Of a stretch of 64,000 nucleotides of DNA, positions 54,088-63,900 are shown piece by piece. The stretch lies in NCBI GenBank assembly GCA_964578485.1, contig CAZODA010000002.1:1-64000 (forward strand), written 5' to 3'. This stretch comes from CAZODA01 sp964578485 (GTDB taxonomy: Bacteria; Bacteroidota; Bacteroidia; Bacteroidales; Marinilabiliaceae). The notes below the pieces were generated by a model. That model saw only the letters and a program-made list of their open reading frames with translations. It searched no databases and was not told the origin of the DNA. Within the stretch, counting starts at the first letter, position 1, and each line of letters begins with the position of its first letter. A program made the translations under genes and the position numbers.

Positions 54088-54984
54088 ATGAAAATCTTAT
54101 TAACCGGTGCGAATGGCTATATTGGAAAGAAGTTGTTACCTTCTCTTATTTCAGATGGTCATGATGTGATATGTTGCGTAAGGGATCATAATAGATTGCC
54201 TGATGCGGTTATTTATGAGAATCCACGTGTTTCAGTTGTTGAATATGATTTTCTTGAGGACAGTCATACAGATCCTAAGATTAAAGATATAGATGTTGCA
54301 TATTTTCTTATCCATTCTATGACAGACTCTTCCAAAGAATTTATGGAAATGGAAGAAAAAGCAGCAGAAAATTTTGTATCTGTTTTAAAAAACACATCGG
54401 TAAAGCAAATTGTTTATCTCGGTGCTATTGCCAATGAAGAAAAGTTATCCCGCCATTTAAGCTCAAGAAAAAATGTGGAAAAAATACTTCAAAAAGGTCC
54501 TATCCCGGTCACCTCGCTTAATGCCGGAATTATTGTAGGTTGTGGTAGTGCTTCCTTTGAAATAATTAAAAGTTTAGTAGAACGTTTCCCCATTATTTTA
54601 GGTCCACGATGGTTAAATACACCAAGTCAGCCGGTTCCATTGGTTAATGTCATTGAATACTTGAGAGGTGTATTGCTCAACCCAAAAACTTATAATCAAT
54701 CTTTTGATATGGCAGGTCCGAGAGTTATGTCTTATAAGGAAATGTTACAGGATTATGCCAAGGTTAGGGGTTTACGTCGTCATATCTGTACCTGTCGTGG
54801 TATTCCTCTAAAGGTAGCTGCTTTATTTCTTTCATGGATTACAAGGTCAAATTATTCCCTTGCTTTAAGCCTTGTTCAAAGCTTAAAAGTTGATATCATA
54901 GCAGGAAATAATCAGCTTGATGAAGTCCTTGGGATTAATCCACTGTCGTATAAGGAAGCAATAGGACATTGCTGCGGATTTTAG
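54088..54984 (+). CDS. SDR/NmrA-like NAD(P)-binding protein (YbjT-type, short form)
   Basis: 298 residues. The N-terminal motif LLTGANGYIGKKLLPSLISDGHDVICCVRD binds the nucleotide; AYFLIHSMTDSSKEFMEMEEKAAENF, IVYLGAIAN and VTSLNAGIIVGCGSASFEIIKSLVERFPIILGPRWLNTPSQPV are typical of the YbjT group. E. coli YbjT-like proteins carry a further C-terminal DUF2867 domain that is absent here; the chain ends after PLSYKEAIGHCCGF. The stop is clean and no DUF2867 remnant follows before the convergent gene 12 bases on. Function unknown, perhaps quinone or sugar-nucleotide reduction. Confidence 0.8.
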   Translation: MKILLTGANGYIGKKLLPSLISDGHDVICCVRDHNRLPDAVIYENPRVSVVEYDFLEDSHTDPKIKDIDVAYFLIHSMTDSSKEFMEMEEKAAENFVSVLKNTSVKQIVYLGAIANEEKLSRHLSSRKNVEKILQKGPIPVTSLNAGIIVGCGSASFEIIKSLVERFPIILGPRWLNTPSQPVPLVNVIEYLRGVLLNPKTYNQSFDMAGPRVMSYKEMLQDYAKVRGLRRHICTCRGIPLKVAALFLSWITRSNYSLALSLVQSLKVDIIAGNNQLDEVLGINPLSYKEAIGHCCGF

Positions 54985-54996
54985 CTTCCAACTTTT

Positions 54997-55713
54997 TTAA
55001 TCCGCCTCTCTAACACTTCCTCCCAAATTGGTTTTTATTTCAATTGCTTCAGGTCTTCCTGTATATTCAATTTTCGATCCCGACAAAGCTTTTGCCTCAA
55101 GTTTGTCATTTACCCTGATTTGTGCCATTGCACCTGTGGATGTACGCACCACAGCCTTTTGGGTATTTAAATCATAGCCTAAAAATCGTGCTCCTGTAGT
55201 AATATTGGCATCCAAAATATCAGCACTTCCATATACATCAATACGTCCGGCAGAGGCACTTGCCGTCAAATGTTTTGTTTCTAATTCAAATTGAATGGAT
55301 GAGTCTGTTCCGGCATTTAAAATTAACTCTTCAGCAATAATAAGGTCATCAGAAAAGACGCTCGCTCCGCTACCTGTACTTATTTCTTTAATATTCTGAT
55401 AATAAAGATAAACGTTAACAGCCATATCACGATATATACGTGGTCGCATTCTAATTTTAAGTTCAGTTCCTGATTGATCAATCAGAACATCGTCAGGATC
55501 TGCATTTTGGATATGAATTTCAGCTTTTGGACTCTCACCCTCTTCAAGGGTAACATTAATACCGCGAGTTACCCTTATTTTTTCAAAGGGGGCCAAATCA
55601 ATTGTTTTAATAATAATTTCCGAAGCAGTACTATGTTCTTGAGAAATTAAAGGTGTAAATATCACCGTTACTATAAAAACAAAAAATAATTTTTTCATGA
55701 TTTTTTTCTTCAA
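54997..55713 (-). CDS. Exported DUF2807 (head GIN domain) protein
   Basis: 238 residues; a signal peptide (through about residue 24, TPLISQ) precedes a right-handed beta-helix-like DUF2807 domain. The pattern LAPFEKIRVTRGINVTLEEGESPKAEIHI and ISTGSGASVFSDDLIIAEELILNAGTDSSIQFELETKHLTASASAGRIDVYGSADILDANITTGARFLG shows the alternating short strands of this fold. The start may be Met1 or Met6. Such proteins are common in Bacteroidota, with no settled role. It lies 52 bases downstream of the SNF2 gene. Confidence 0.85.
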   Translation of the reverse strand: MKKKIMKKLFFVFIVTVIFTPLISQEHSTASEIIIKTIDLAPFEKIRVTRGINVTLEEGESPKAEIHIQNADPDDVLIDQSGTELKIRMRPRIYRDMAVNVYLYYQNIKEISTGSGASVFSDDLIIAEELILNAGTDSSIQFELETKHLTASASAGRIDVYGSADILDANITTGARFLGYDLNTQKAVVRTSTGAMAQIRVNDKLEAKALSGSKIEYTGRPEAIEIKTNLGGSVREAD

Positions 55714-55765
55714 TTATATCAAAATTCAAGCCATGGAATTAAAAATTTATTTAAATATTTTTTCT

Positions 55766-58753
55766 TCAACTAAATAATTCCAAAATTTCCTCTCTGCTCA
55801 TCTTCATAAGCAAATTATTATTATTAATAAAATCATCGGCAAGCTCCATTTTTCTCTCTTGTAAACGAGCAATTTTCTCTTCAATTGTTCCGGAAGATAA
55901 AAAACGGTAAACAAACACGTTTTTAGTTTGGCCTATCCTGTGAGCCCTGCTAATTGCTTGAATTTCAGCTGCCGGGTTCCACCATGGATTAAGCATAAAA
56001 ACATAATCGGCCTTTGTTAGGTTGAGTCCCACTCCTCCGGCTTTTAACGATATTAAAAATACAGAAGCTCTGATATTAAATTCATCAATCACTTTTGAAC
56101 GTTCACGCGTTGCACCGGTAAGTTTTACATAAGGAAGTTGACGATTTATAAGTTCATATTCAACTAATTCAAGATCTTTTACAAATGATGAAAAAACTAA
56201 AACATTATGTCCTTCTGCAACCACACTTTCAAGATTGTCCAATACCTGTTCAAATTTTCCGGATGTTCCCTTGTAATTTTGATCAATCATAGCAGGGTGA
56301 TTTGCAATTTGTCTTAAGCGGGTTAGTGCCTGAATGGTTAATAGTGATGATTGTTCATTTGGCTTTTCCTCAAATATCTTATAAATAGTATTTCGGATAC
56401 CTGATTTTTCACTTTCATACAGCTTTTTTTGGTCGGGCGACATTTCACAATAAACCACTTGTTCCATTAGTGGTGGTAAGTCTTTAGCCACTTTATCTTT
56501 TGTACGCCTCAATATAAAGGGCTGAATAAGCTTTTGCAGCCTTTCTTTTTTTTCTTCATCTTTATTTCGGTTTATGGGCACAACAAACTGACGTTTAAAA
56601 AACGACTGAGAGCCCAACAAACCCTTATTTACAAAGTTCATTTGTGCCCATAAATCAATAAGCGAGTTTTCAATGGGAGTTCCGGTAAGGGTTAGTTTAT
56701 AGCTTGACTGAATAGACTTAACAGCTTGATAAACCTTAGAAGTCGGGTTTTTAATATATTGACTTTCATCTAAAATAAAATAGCAGAATCTGTAATTCTG
56801 TAAAATTTCAATATCATTGCGAAGAACTCCATAGCTTGTTAAAACAACATGATAGTGGCGAAAGATTTTCCCAATATCTTTCGTTCTTAAACGATTTGTT
56901 CCTGAATAGTTATATATCTGTAAAATTGGAGTAAATTTTTTAAATTCATTTTGCCAGTTATGAAGCAAGGAAGTAGGCATAACAATGAGAGAGGGTGCTA
57001 TTCCCGAGTTATTAAAAGATTTTGTATTTGCTGAATCAAAAAGAGATAGTTGCCTGAACTTACTGTTATCCGGCTCTGATTTGTCAATAGGAACAGCCGA
57101 ATCAACAGTCTGACTTTTATAAGTATCAGATTGATATATTTTTTGTAGTAAAGCAATTGTTTGGAGAGTTTTTCCCAAGCCCATGTCATCAGCTAAAATT
57201 CCTCCATAGTTATTATCATTCAAACATGCCAACCATCTATAACCTTGTATTTGATAAGGGCGCAGCTTTGCTTGCAATCCTTGGGGAAGTTCGACATCAT
57301 AGTTCAAAAAATTTATTTCTTCTTTTTTTACTCCTATATCACCCGATTTAATTTGTTCTACTAACTGAAAATGAGAGAGAGGCAGTTTAATTATATTTTT
57401 TTCAAGTTTTCCAAAATAGAACAACTCATTATAGCGATTAAACCAATTAGGAGGGATCATAAAAATTCTGCCATCCGGAAGTTTATATTCAGGGTCATTA
57501 CTAATAAGATGTTTTCTAAATTTAGTAAGAGGAATTTTAAACTCTCCAAGCTCAGCAATAATATTCAATTCGAACCAGTCCTTATCCTCCTTTTTATCAA
57601 TGCTTAAGCTTATTGGCCCAATAAAAAGAGTGTAATTATCATAAGTTTCATCAATGGAAAATCCCCTGTCAGTAAGTTCATCATAATAATCAATCAACCA
57701 GTTAACTATTGCAGAAAGAGCCATAGGTCTTTCTTCTACAGAAAATATCCTTGAAGGATAAAACAAGGCATCACCGGAATTTCTTAATCCTCTTTCTGAT
57801 AAAAAGTTTTTAAGTTGATTTTCAAAATCAAAATCTCTGATGATTTTTTGAAAGTTATAACTGTTATTTTCCTTATTAAGATCAACAAACACCGGTGCTT
57901 TTGTATCTGCAATAAACTTTCGATTTGGATATTTAAAATACAGACCTATTACCGGCATTGCTTTTAAATCGTTTATTATAGACAGATGGGGGCCGGAAAG
58001 TTGTTTAATTGTTTCAATATTAAAACCGCTGTTGTGAACTTTGTAATTTCTGATGCAATTGCGTACAAAACTATCCATATATTGATCCATCTGTTTGGAT
58101 TTTATATATATAGCCGACTGCTTTGTAAAAGGTTTAAATTTCTGGCTGTCAATGTTTTCAAAATAAAATAATTTGTTATCTATTTTAAAAACAGCATTTT
58201 CTTGAGTAAAAAATTCAACATCACGACCAAATAATGAAAAATCTTTATCTGATTTACCTTTTAATGTCGGTTGCCTGATGCTTAAGGTATATTTTAAAAT
58301 ATCTTCTTCTATTTCAAAATTAAATATTGCTTGTGCAGGAACCCGGGGGATTTTTAATAAATCTGTTTGATACAATTTACTGAAGTTTCCATTTTGATAA
58401 TAGGCTTTTATTTTACTTTCTGCTAAGATTGTAACTGCTTTATATATAGTTTTATCAATAAAAACCCTGATCTGACTATTGAAATATTTATGGGAGGGTA
58501 GATTATTGATAAAAGATTTCAAATTTTCTGATGGTGCAAATTTTTTTCTTAAGTGCTGATCAGATATTGTAGATAATAACTTTATTAATTCTATTTGTTT
58601 GTTATCAAATTTATCCGGGGAAGCTTGAATATGGCGGCGAGTAGCATGTTCGATTAAAGCAATAGTTTTATCCTCCTCATCTTCAGCAAAATATGGAATA
58701 CAGCTTATGCCAACATTACGCTTATGCTTAAATACTACAATTAATTCTTCCAT
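55766..58753 (-). CDS. SNF2-family ATPase/helicase
   Basis: A 995-residue bacterial SWI/SNF-type ATPase. About 470 N-terminal residues lack a motif I can name. The motor follows: Walker A GILADDMGLGKTLQTIALL, VMPTSLLHNWQNEFKKF, motif II YFILDESQYIKNP (DESQ), LTGTPIENSLIDLWAQMNFV, then helicase-C motifs VLVFSSFVKDLE, SLKAGGVGLNLTKADYVFMLNPWWNP and QAISRAHRIGQTKNVFVYRF. It probably remodels protein-nucleic acid complexes such as stalled RNA polymerase. It is not next to any restriction or defence gene, so a defence role is not supported. Confidence 0.92.
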   Translation of the reverse strand: MEELIVVFKHKRNVGISCIPYFAEDEEDKTIALIEHATRRHIQASPDKFDNKQIELIKLLSTISDQHLRKKFAPSENLKSFINNLPSHKYFNSQIRVFIDKTIYKAVTILAESKIKAYYQNGNFSKLYQTDLLKIPRVPAQAIFNFEIEEDILKYTLSIRQPTLKGKSDKDFSLFGRDVEFFTQENAVFKIDNKLFYFENIDSQKFKPFTKQSAIYIKSKQMDQYMDSFVRNCIRNYKVHNSGFNIETIKQLSGPHLSIINDLKAMPVIGLYFKYPNRKFIADTKAPVFVDLNKENNSYNFQKIIRDFDFENQLKNFLSERGLRNSGDALFYPSRIFSVEERPMALSAIVNWLIDYYDELTDRGFSIDETYDNYTLFIGPISLSIDKKEDKDWFELNIIAELGEFKIPLTKFRKHLISNDPEYKLPDGRIFMIPPNWFNRYNELFYFGKLEKNIIKLPLSHFQLVEQIKSGDIGVKKEEINFLNYDVELPQGLQAKLRPYQIQGYRWLACLNDNNYGGILADDMGLGKTLQTIALLQKIYQSDTYKSQTVDSAVPIDKSEPDNSKFRQLSLFDSANTKSFNNSGIAPSLIVMPTSLLHNWQNEFKKFTPILQIYNYSGTNRLRTKDIGKIFRHYHVVLTSYGVLRNDIEILQNYRFCYFILDESQYIKNPTSKVYQAVKSIQSSYKLTLTGTPIENSLIDLWAQMNFVNKGLLGSQSFFKRQFVVPINRNKDEEKKERLQKLIQPFILRRTKDKVAKDLPPLMEQVVYCEMSPDQKKLYESEKSGIRNTIYKIFEEKPNEQSSLLTIQALTRLRQIANHPAMIDQNYKGTSGKFEQVLDNLESVVAEGHNVLVFSSFVKDLELVEYELINRQLPYVKLTGATRERSKVIDEFNIRASVFLISLKAGGVGLNLTKADYVFMLNPWWNPAAEIQAISRAHRIGQTKNVFVYRFLSSGTIEEKIARLQERKMELADDFINNNNLLMKMSREEILELFS

Positions 58754-59307
58754 AACTGCTTAATTGATGCTTATAAAAATCTATAAAGATAAGGAATTGC
58801 CCCAAATTATCATTTATGTGCAGGAAAAATAATACATGGATAGAAAAAAAAACATATGATGAAAACAGCATTAATTTGCACTGATTTTTCTGCTTTAGCT
58901 GTGTTTATTATGATAGATAATATAACAATTAATTTGAGCTCTTGAAATTATAAAAATAATTATATTAAATATTGTGACTTTTAAAAAAAGGTTGTAAATT
59001 GGATCTGTTTAAACAATATATTTAATTGACAATAATTGCGTTACAACTATTTTGAAGCTATAGTTTCAAGCTACTTTTTTAAACAAATTACAATGCTTAA
59101 AAAGCATAAAATAAAAAACAATTTAATAGGATAAGATTTTTTTCAGATCCTCGCCATGTAATTAAATTACATTATTGGTGCTTGGTATATTAAGGAATTG
59201 GATAAATGTATTTTAAAAGACATTTGTCATTTTCTATTCGATCTATTTTGAGGAGTAATAGAGCTTCTTTTTTAAAAACCTGTTTTTTGCTTAAATACCT
59301 GATTCAA
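58754..59307. other. AT-rich intergenic region upstream of the outer-membrane/TANFOR gene pair
   Basis: 554 bases between the SNF2 gene (minus) and the 59308 gene (plus). A small hairpin ATGCTT-AAA-AAGCAT lies at 59093-59107. No clear TAnnTTTG promoter, RNA gene or open frame is seen. An in-frame extension of the downstream gene to 59206 lacks a signal peptide at its start and is rejected. Confidence 0.45.
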
Positions 59308-60984
59308 ATGAATTACAAATTCATTACTCCATTAGCATCCTTTATTTTTATTGCTCATTTCATAAGTTATTCTCAGAATATTGAAGGCTTAAGATCTCAA
59401 GATCCTTTCACTTTATCGGGAAGTTTAGGTGCTTCATCTGTATTTTACAATATTAAAGGCAGGGAAACCGCCAGGCCCGGTTTTTCGTGGATGTTTGTTG
59501 GCAATCCTGTTGTTAGTATTTATGGAATCACCCTTCCTTTTTCTATGACCATAAGTGATCAAAACAGCCACATCAGGCAGCCCTTCAATAAAATAGGAGT
59601 CAGTCCCTATTATAAATGGGCCAAATTGCACTTGGGCTACCGTAATCCGGTTTTCTCTCAATATACACTTGGGGGACATACAATCTATGGAGCCGGTGGT
59701 GAATTTTCTCCCGGCAAATTTAAAATAGGACTGATGCATGGCAGATTGTACAAGCAGATAAATTCAGACCCTCTTTTACTTTCTGATCCCGATAAATTCA
59801 GGCTGCCATTTTATAAACGTAATGGAACCGGCTTTTTGATGGCTTATAATAATTCTGTTACCAAGATTAATTTTTCTTTTTTTCATGGTTTAGATATTGC
59901 ATCATCAGTAAATGCACAAACACAAGAATTAATAAAACCTGCTGAAAATATTGTTTTTAACTTTAATATCAATCAAAGGCTTAGCAAAAATCTTGAATTT
60001 GGTTTTGAATATGCAAATAGTGCTTATACAGAAAACACTTTAAGTGATTCGATAAACCGGAAATTCAACAAATTTTCCAATATCATAAAAACCAATTATA
60101 CCACAGCTGAAAGTCAGGTTTATGACAGTCACTTAGCTTACATTGCCGAATCATTCAGTCTAAAGTTAAGAGTTAAACAAATTGATCCCGGATTTCAATC
60201 CATGGGCACTTATTATATTCAAAATGATTTCAGAAACATTACTATAGAACCATTTTATAGTTTTAAGCAAAAAAGATACAGTATTAATGGCAGTTTTGGT
60301 TTTCAACAAGACAATATAAAAAAGACCAATAAATATCAAACACAACGCAGAATAGGCTCTTTGGGCTTTTCTGCCATGCCATGGAAATGGTCAAAGACCG
60401 ATATAAATCTATCCAATTATAATACAAATATGAGGCGAGGATTATCAGAGATCGACAGTTTAATGAAGATTTCTCAAACTACAAGATCCTTTAATATAAC
60501 TCAAAACTTCAATTTCATTAATGAAAGCTTTGCTCATAATGTTTTAATTATATACAACAATCAAAAGCTTAAGGATAATAATGCAGGCTCGGCATTATAC
60601 AACAATTATGTATCCAATATGCTGTCAGGTTCTTATTTAATAAACTACTTACCCAAATTAATGAATATGGGCCTTAGTTATAATTTATCAAAGTTTGATT
60701 TTACAAATAATAAAACGAAAGTTGCGGGACCGGTAATTTCTTTTTCGACATCAATTTTTCAAAACAAACTTAATTTATCGCTAAGTAATTCCTTTTATAG
60801 CACGACAACAAATGATATAAAAAGTAACAGATTAAATATTTTCTCTTTAAGCAACTCATATAGAGTTGATAAACGACATAGATTTAGATTGTCATATTTC
60901 AATCAAAAAAGTAAAAGTTTAAATGCATCATCAACAGATTTTTCTGAGAATAAAGGAGAATTAGGATATTCATTTACATTTTAA
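59308..60984 (+). CDS. Predicted outer-membrane beta-barrel protein of unknown function
   Basis: A 558-residue product when started at 59308, which places a signal peptide (MNYKFITPLASFIFIAHFISYSQ) at the N-terminus. The rest is rich in alternating aromatic/polar strands (FKIGLMHGRLYKQ, RHRFRLSYFNQKSK) and ends GELGYSFTF, with the terminal Phe typical of outer-membrane barrels. I recognise no family. It is encoded only 3 bases ahead of the giant TANFOR-like gene, so the two products probably work together, for example as an outer-membrane partner and a secreted surface protein. Confidence 0.75.
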   Translation: MNYKFITPLASFIFIAHFISYSQNIEGLRSQDPFTLSGSLGASSVFYNIKGRETARPGFSWMFVGNPVVSIYGITLPFSMTISDQNSHIRQPFNKIGVSPYYKWAKLHLGYRNPVFSQYTLGGHTIYGAGGEFSPGKFKIGLMHGRLYKQINSDPLLLSDPDKFRLPFYKRNGTGFLMAYNNSVTKINFSFFHGLDIASSVNAQTQELIKPAENIVFNFNINQRLSKNLEFGFEYANSAYTENTLSDSINRKFNKFSNIIKTNYTTAESQVYDSHLAYIAESFSLKLRVKQIDPGFQSMGTYYIQNDFRNITIEPFYSFKQKRYSINGSFGFQQDNIKKTNKYQTQRRIGSLGFSAMPWKWSKTDINLSNYNTNMRRGLSEIDSLMKISQTTRSFNITQNFNFINESFAHNVLIIYNNQKLKDNNAGSALYNNYVSNMLSGSYLINYLPKLMNMGLSYNLSKFDFTNNKTKVAGPVISFSTSIFQNKLNLSLSNSFYSTTTNDIKSNRLNIFSLSNSYRVDKRHRFRLSYFNQKSKSLNASSTDFSENKGELGYSFTF

Positions 60985-60987
60985 GCT

Positions 60988-63900
60988 ATGAACACTAAGA
61001 TATTGAAATTAAGAACAGAATTATATTTATCAATTTTGATCTTTTTATTTTCCTTTGACTTTTCTGTGACAGCACAGGATGGAATATTTGTCAACACTTT
61101 CGTGACTGCACCCTATGGAACTAAAGTTGAGTCCTATGCCAATAACACGCGTATAACAGTTTCCGCTGCCTTTATAGATTTTATTAGTATCGATTGTTAT
61201 TTAAATATTAAAATAATTGGCAGTAACGGCATTACTATCCAATCTTTACCTGATAGGCAATATCCTTTATTTCAAGTGGTCACCAGAGCTCCTGTAATTT
61301 TGACAGGGCATGATTTATATGAATATTTTCGTCCGGGCAATTATTCAGTCTCCGGAATTAGCCATATTGATCTCGAAACTGGTGGATTACCTGAAGGCGA
61401 ATATCAGATATGTGCACAAGTATTTCATGAAGGTTATCCATGGTCTGAGCCGGCACCTTCGGGTTGTAGTAATTTCTTTAAAATTTACAGCCCCAATCCA
61501 CCAACAATAATGTCTCCGTTAAATGAAAGTATTATAGACAGTAAAACTATTCAAAACATTGTATTTAACTGGATACCGTCACCCGGCAGTCCTCCGTGGA
61601 CTTCCTATAAATTTAAGATGGTGGAAATGCGTGATCCTTCACAAACTCCGGGCGATGCTATATTATCAGGCCTGCCATTTTTTGAAACTACGCTGAGGCA
61701 AAATTCTTTTCTATACGGACCGGGTTATCCTCTGCTTGAGCCCGGTTTACGTTATGCTTTTCAGCTTACTGCTTTTGATTCTGAAAGCGGTATGAAGTTT
61801 AAAAATGATGGAAAAAGCGAGGTAATATTTTTTACTTATGAAGAAAAAGAAGAAGCTTTAATCCATCCTGAAATTAAAACCTTTGAATCTACAATTGAAG
61901 ATGATTTAATTGAAGATTTCGCAAAAGAATTTGAAGCGATACCGACTACAAGGATAAGTGGACGTTTACTGGCAAAATTTCCCGATAGTTCAATACATTT
62001 TCTTGATGGTATTCCGGGTTGGGAGTCAAATGTTTTTATTCCATCGGAGAAAGAGACCCAAACAATAACTTATCCCTTGCCCGGTGGCTCCTCCGGTAGT
62101 GAAGCAAGTGACTTAGCTAATACACCTGATGCCGCTGCTCAGTCCGGAGGAAAATTTAATTATACAGATTTAATGAATGTAGGGAGTTTGCTTAATTCTA
62201 ATATTGGCAAAATAACCACAACTGCAGGTTCCGGAGGTTTTATTGCTTCTTCAGGCCAATTGGTTGAAAGTTCTTCTATTACAGAAATACAGCAAAGCGG
62301 CATATCGGACCTCACAGATCTTATGCGTAAAGCTCCTTATTATTATTTTGGGAATTCTGAAAAAATAGAATTTACCAGGCCCTTGGCTAAGCAGAGAATA
62401 AAATTAGTTGGCCGGTATGCATATTTGCCTGAGGGTTCTATAGCCGGAATGCATTTTCCGGTTTATGGAGATCCTAATGAAGATGAAATTTTATTTTTTT
62501 ATCATGATATATATGGCAATGAAAGAAATGACGTTTATAAAATAGCAAATGTTGTTCTTGCTGTTGCTGAAACTGATGAAGATGGTAATTTTTCGTTCAA
62601 CTTTACCTCTGATTTTTTTACAGGAAATTTTGCAACTGCAGAACTTGAACATCCTCCGATTTATGCAGGTGAAGAAATTCAAACTCCTTTAGACAAGACA
62701 GCTTGGATAATGAATGAGGTCTATGCCGGTACAAATGTTGTTTCAAATATCACTTTATCCAATATTTTATCTATAGAAAGTGCCATAGGCAGCCAAATTG
62801 CTCCTCCTCAGCAGCAGCAGCAAAAGTTGATGAGTGGGTCGGGGAAAATATTGCAAACCGACCGTGGTGGGTATCTATGTTTGAAAATTGAAGTTGAGAA
62901 TCCTAAATTTTGCAGTCCTGATATTGATATTTTTATGATGCCGGGGGACAATTTAGATATTCCCGATCAGCTTGCTTTAGTAAAAACTTATAATTTGCTT
63001 GTAAGAGGTATTGCTTCAAATGAGTACAATCAAATAGCTGATCCTGATGAACCTATGGATAATGTTAGGATTCAGGTTTTTCGAGATTTAGAAAAGTCGA
63101 AAAATGAAATTGATGTCTTATGTCGTTTTGAAGGGCAGAAGTTAATTTCTAAAACTTCAAACCGCTATGGTGAATTTAAAGATGTTGCTATTGATACAAC
63201 AAGCGTTTTGCCCAATGATTATGTTTATTTTAAAAACCTGATAAAACATTATGGCTTTAACCCTCAATATTATGCCTATTTGAATGTTCGAGATGATGTT
63301 ACCATTGATAAATATGAGAATACAAAATATAATTATAAACCTGTTTTTGTTCCTATTCCTGATAATACAATTACTTCAGCTATTGAGCGTCCTGCAATAA
63401 AATTTGTTGATGGCAATCCTAAAAGAGCTCATGTCACTTATAATCACTTGTTTATTAAAAATGATGTTTTTGAATTTAATTGCACTATGCACCCTGAAAA
63501 TCCGGCAATTAAAGCAAGGATTATGTCCGAAACCAATATTTTAAACATTGGTTTAGAAGATGTTAAAGTTGATTTGTATAAAAATTCTTTACCTGAGCCT
63601 GCCCCTTACAATTCTATATCAGAATTTATTATGCAATCGGGTTCCGGCTCTGTTGTTTCTAAAGAAGCTGACAAGCTCACCAATGAAATTGGTTTTTTTG
63701 AGTTTACAAATCTGCCTATTACAGTAAAGGATAATTATGTAGAAGGTCCTTACAGAAGCATTTTTATTTCTCATCCCGGTTATAAAAGGGTATTAATACC
63801 TCGTCCCGGTTATAATTTACTAAATATTAAAAAGGGTGCTTTAGTTGATTTTAAGGACATTAATTTAGAAAAGGCAGATACTCTAAGGGGCTTTATTCGT

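Noticed and set aside
55766..58753. SNF2 gene as part of a phage-defence island
   Set aside because: No nuclease, methyltransferase, reverse transcriptase or other defence gene is adjacent; neighbours are ordinary chromosomal genes.
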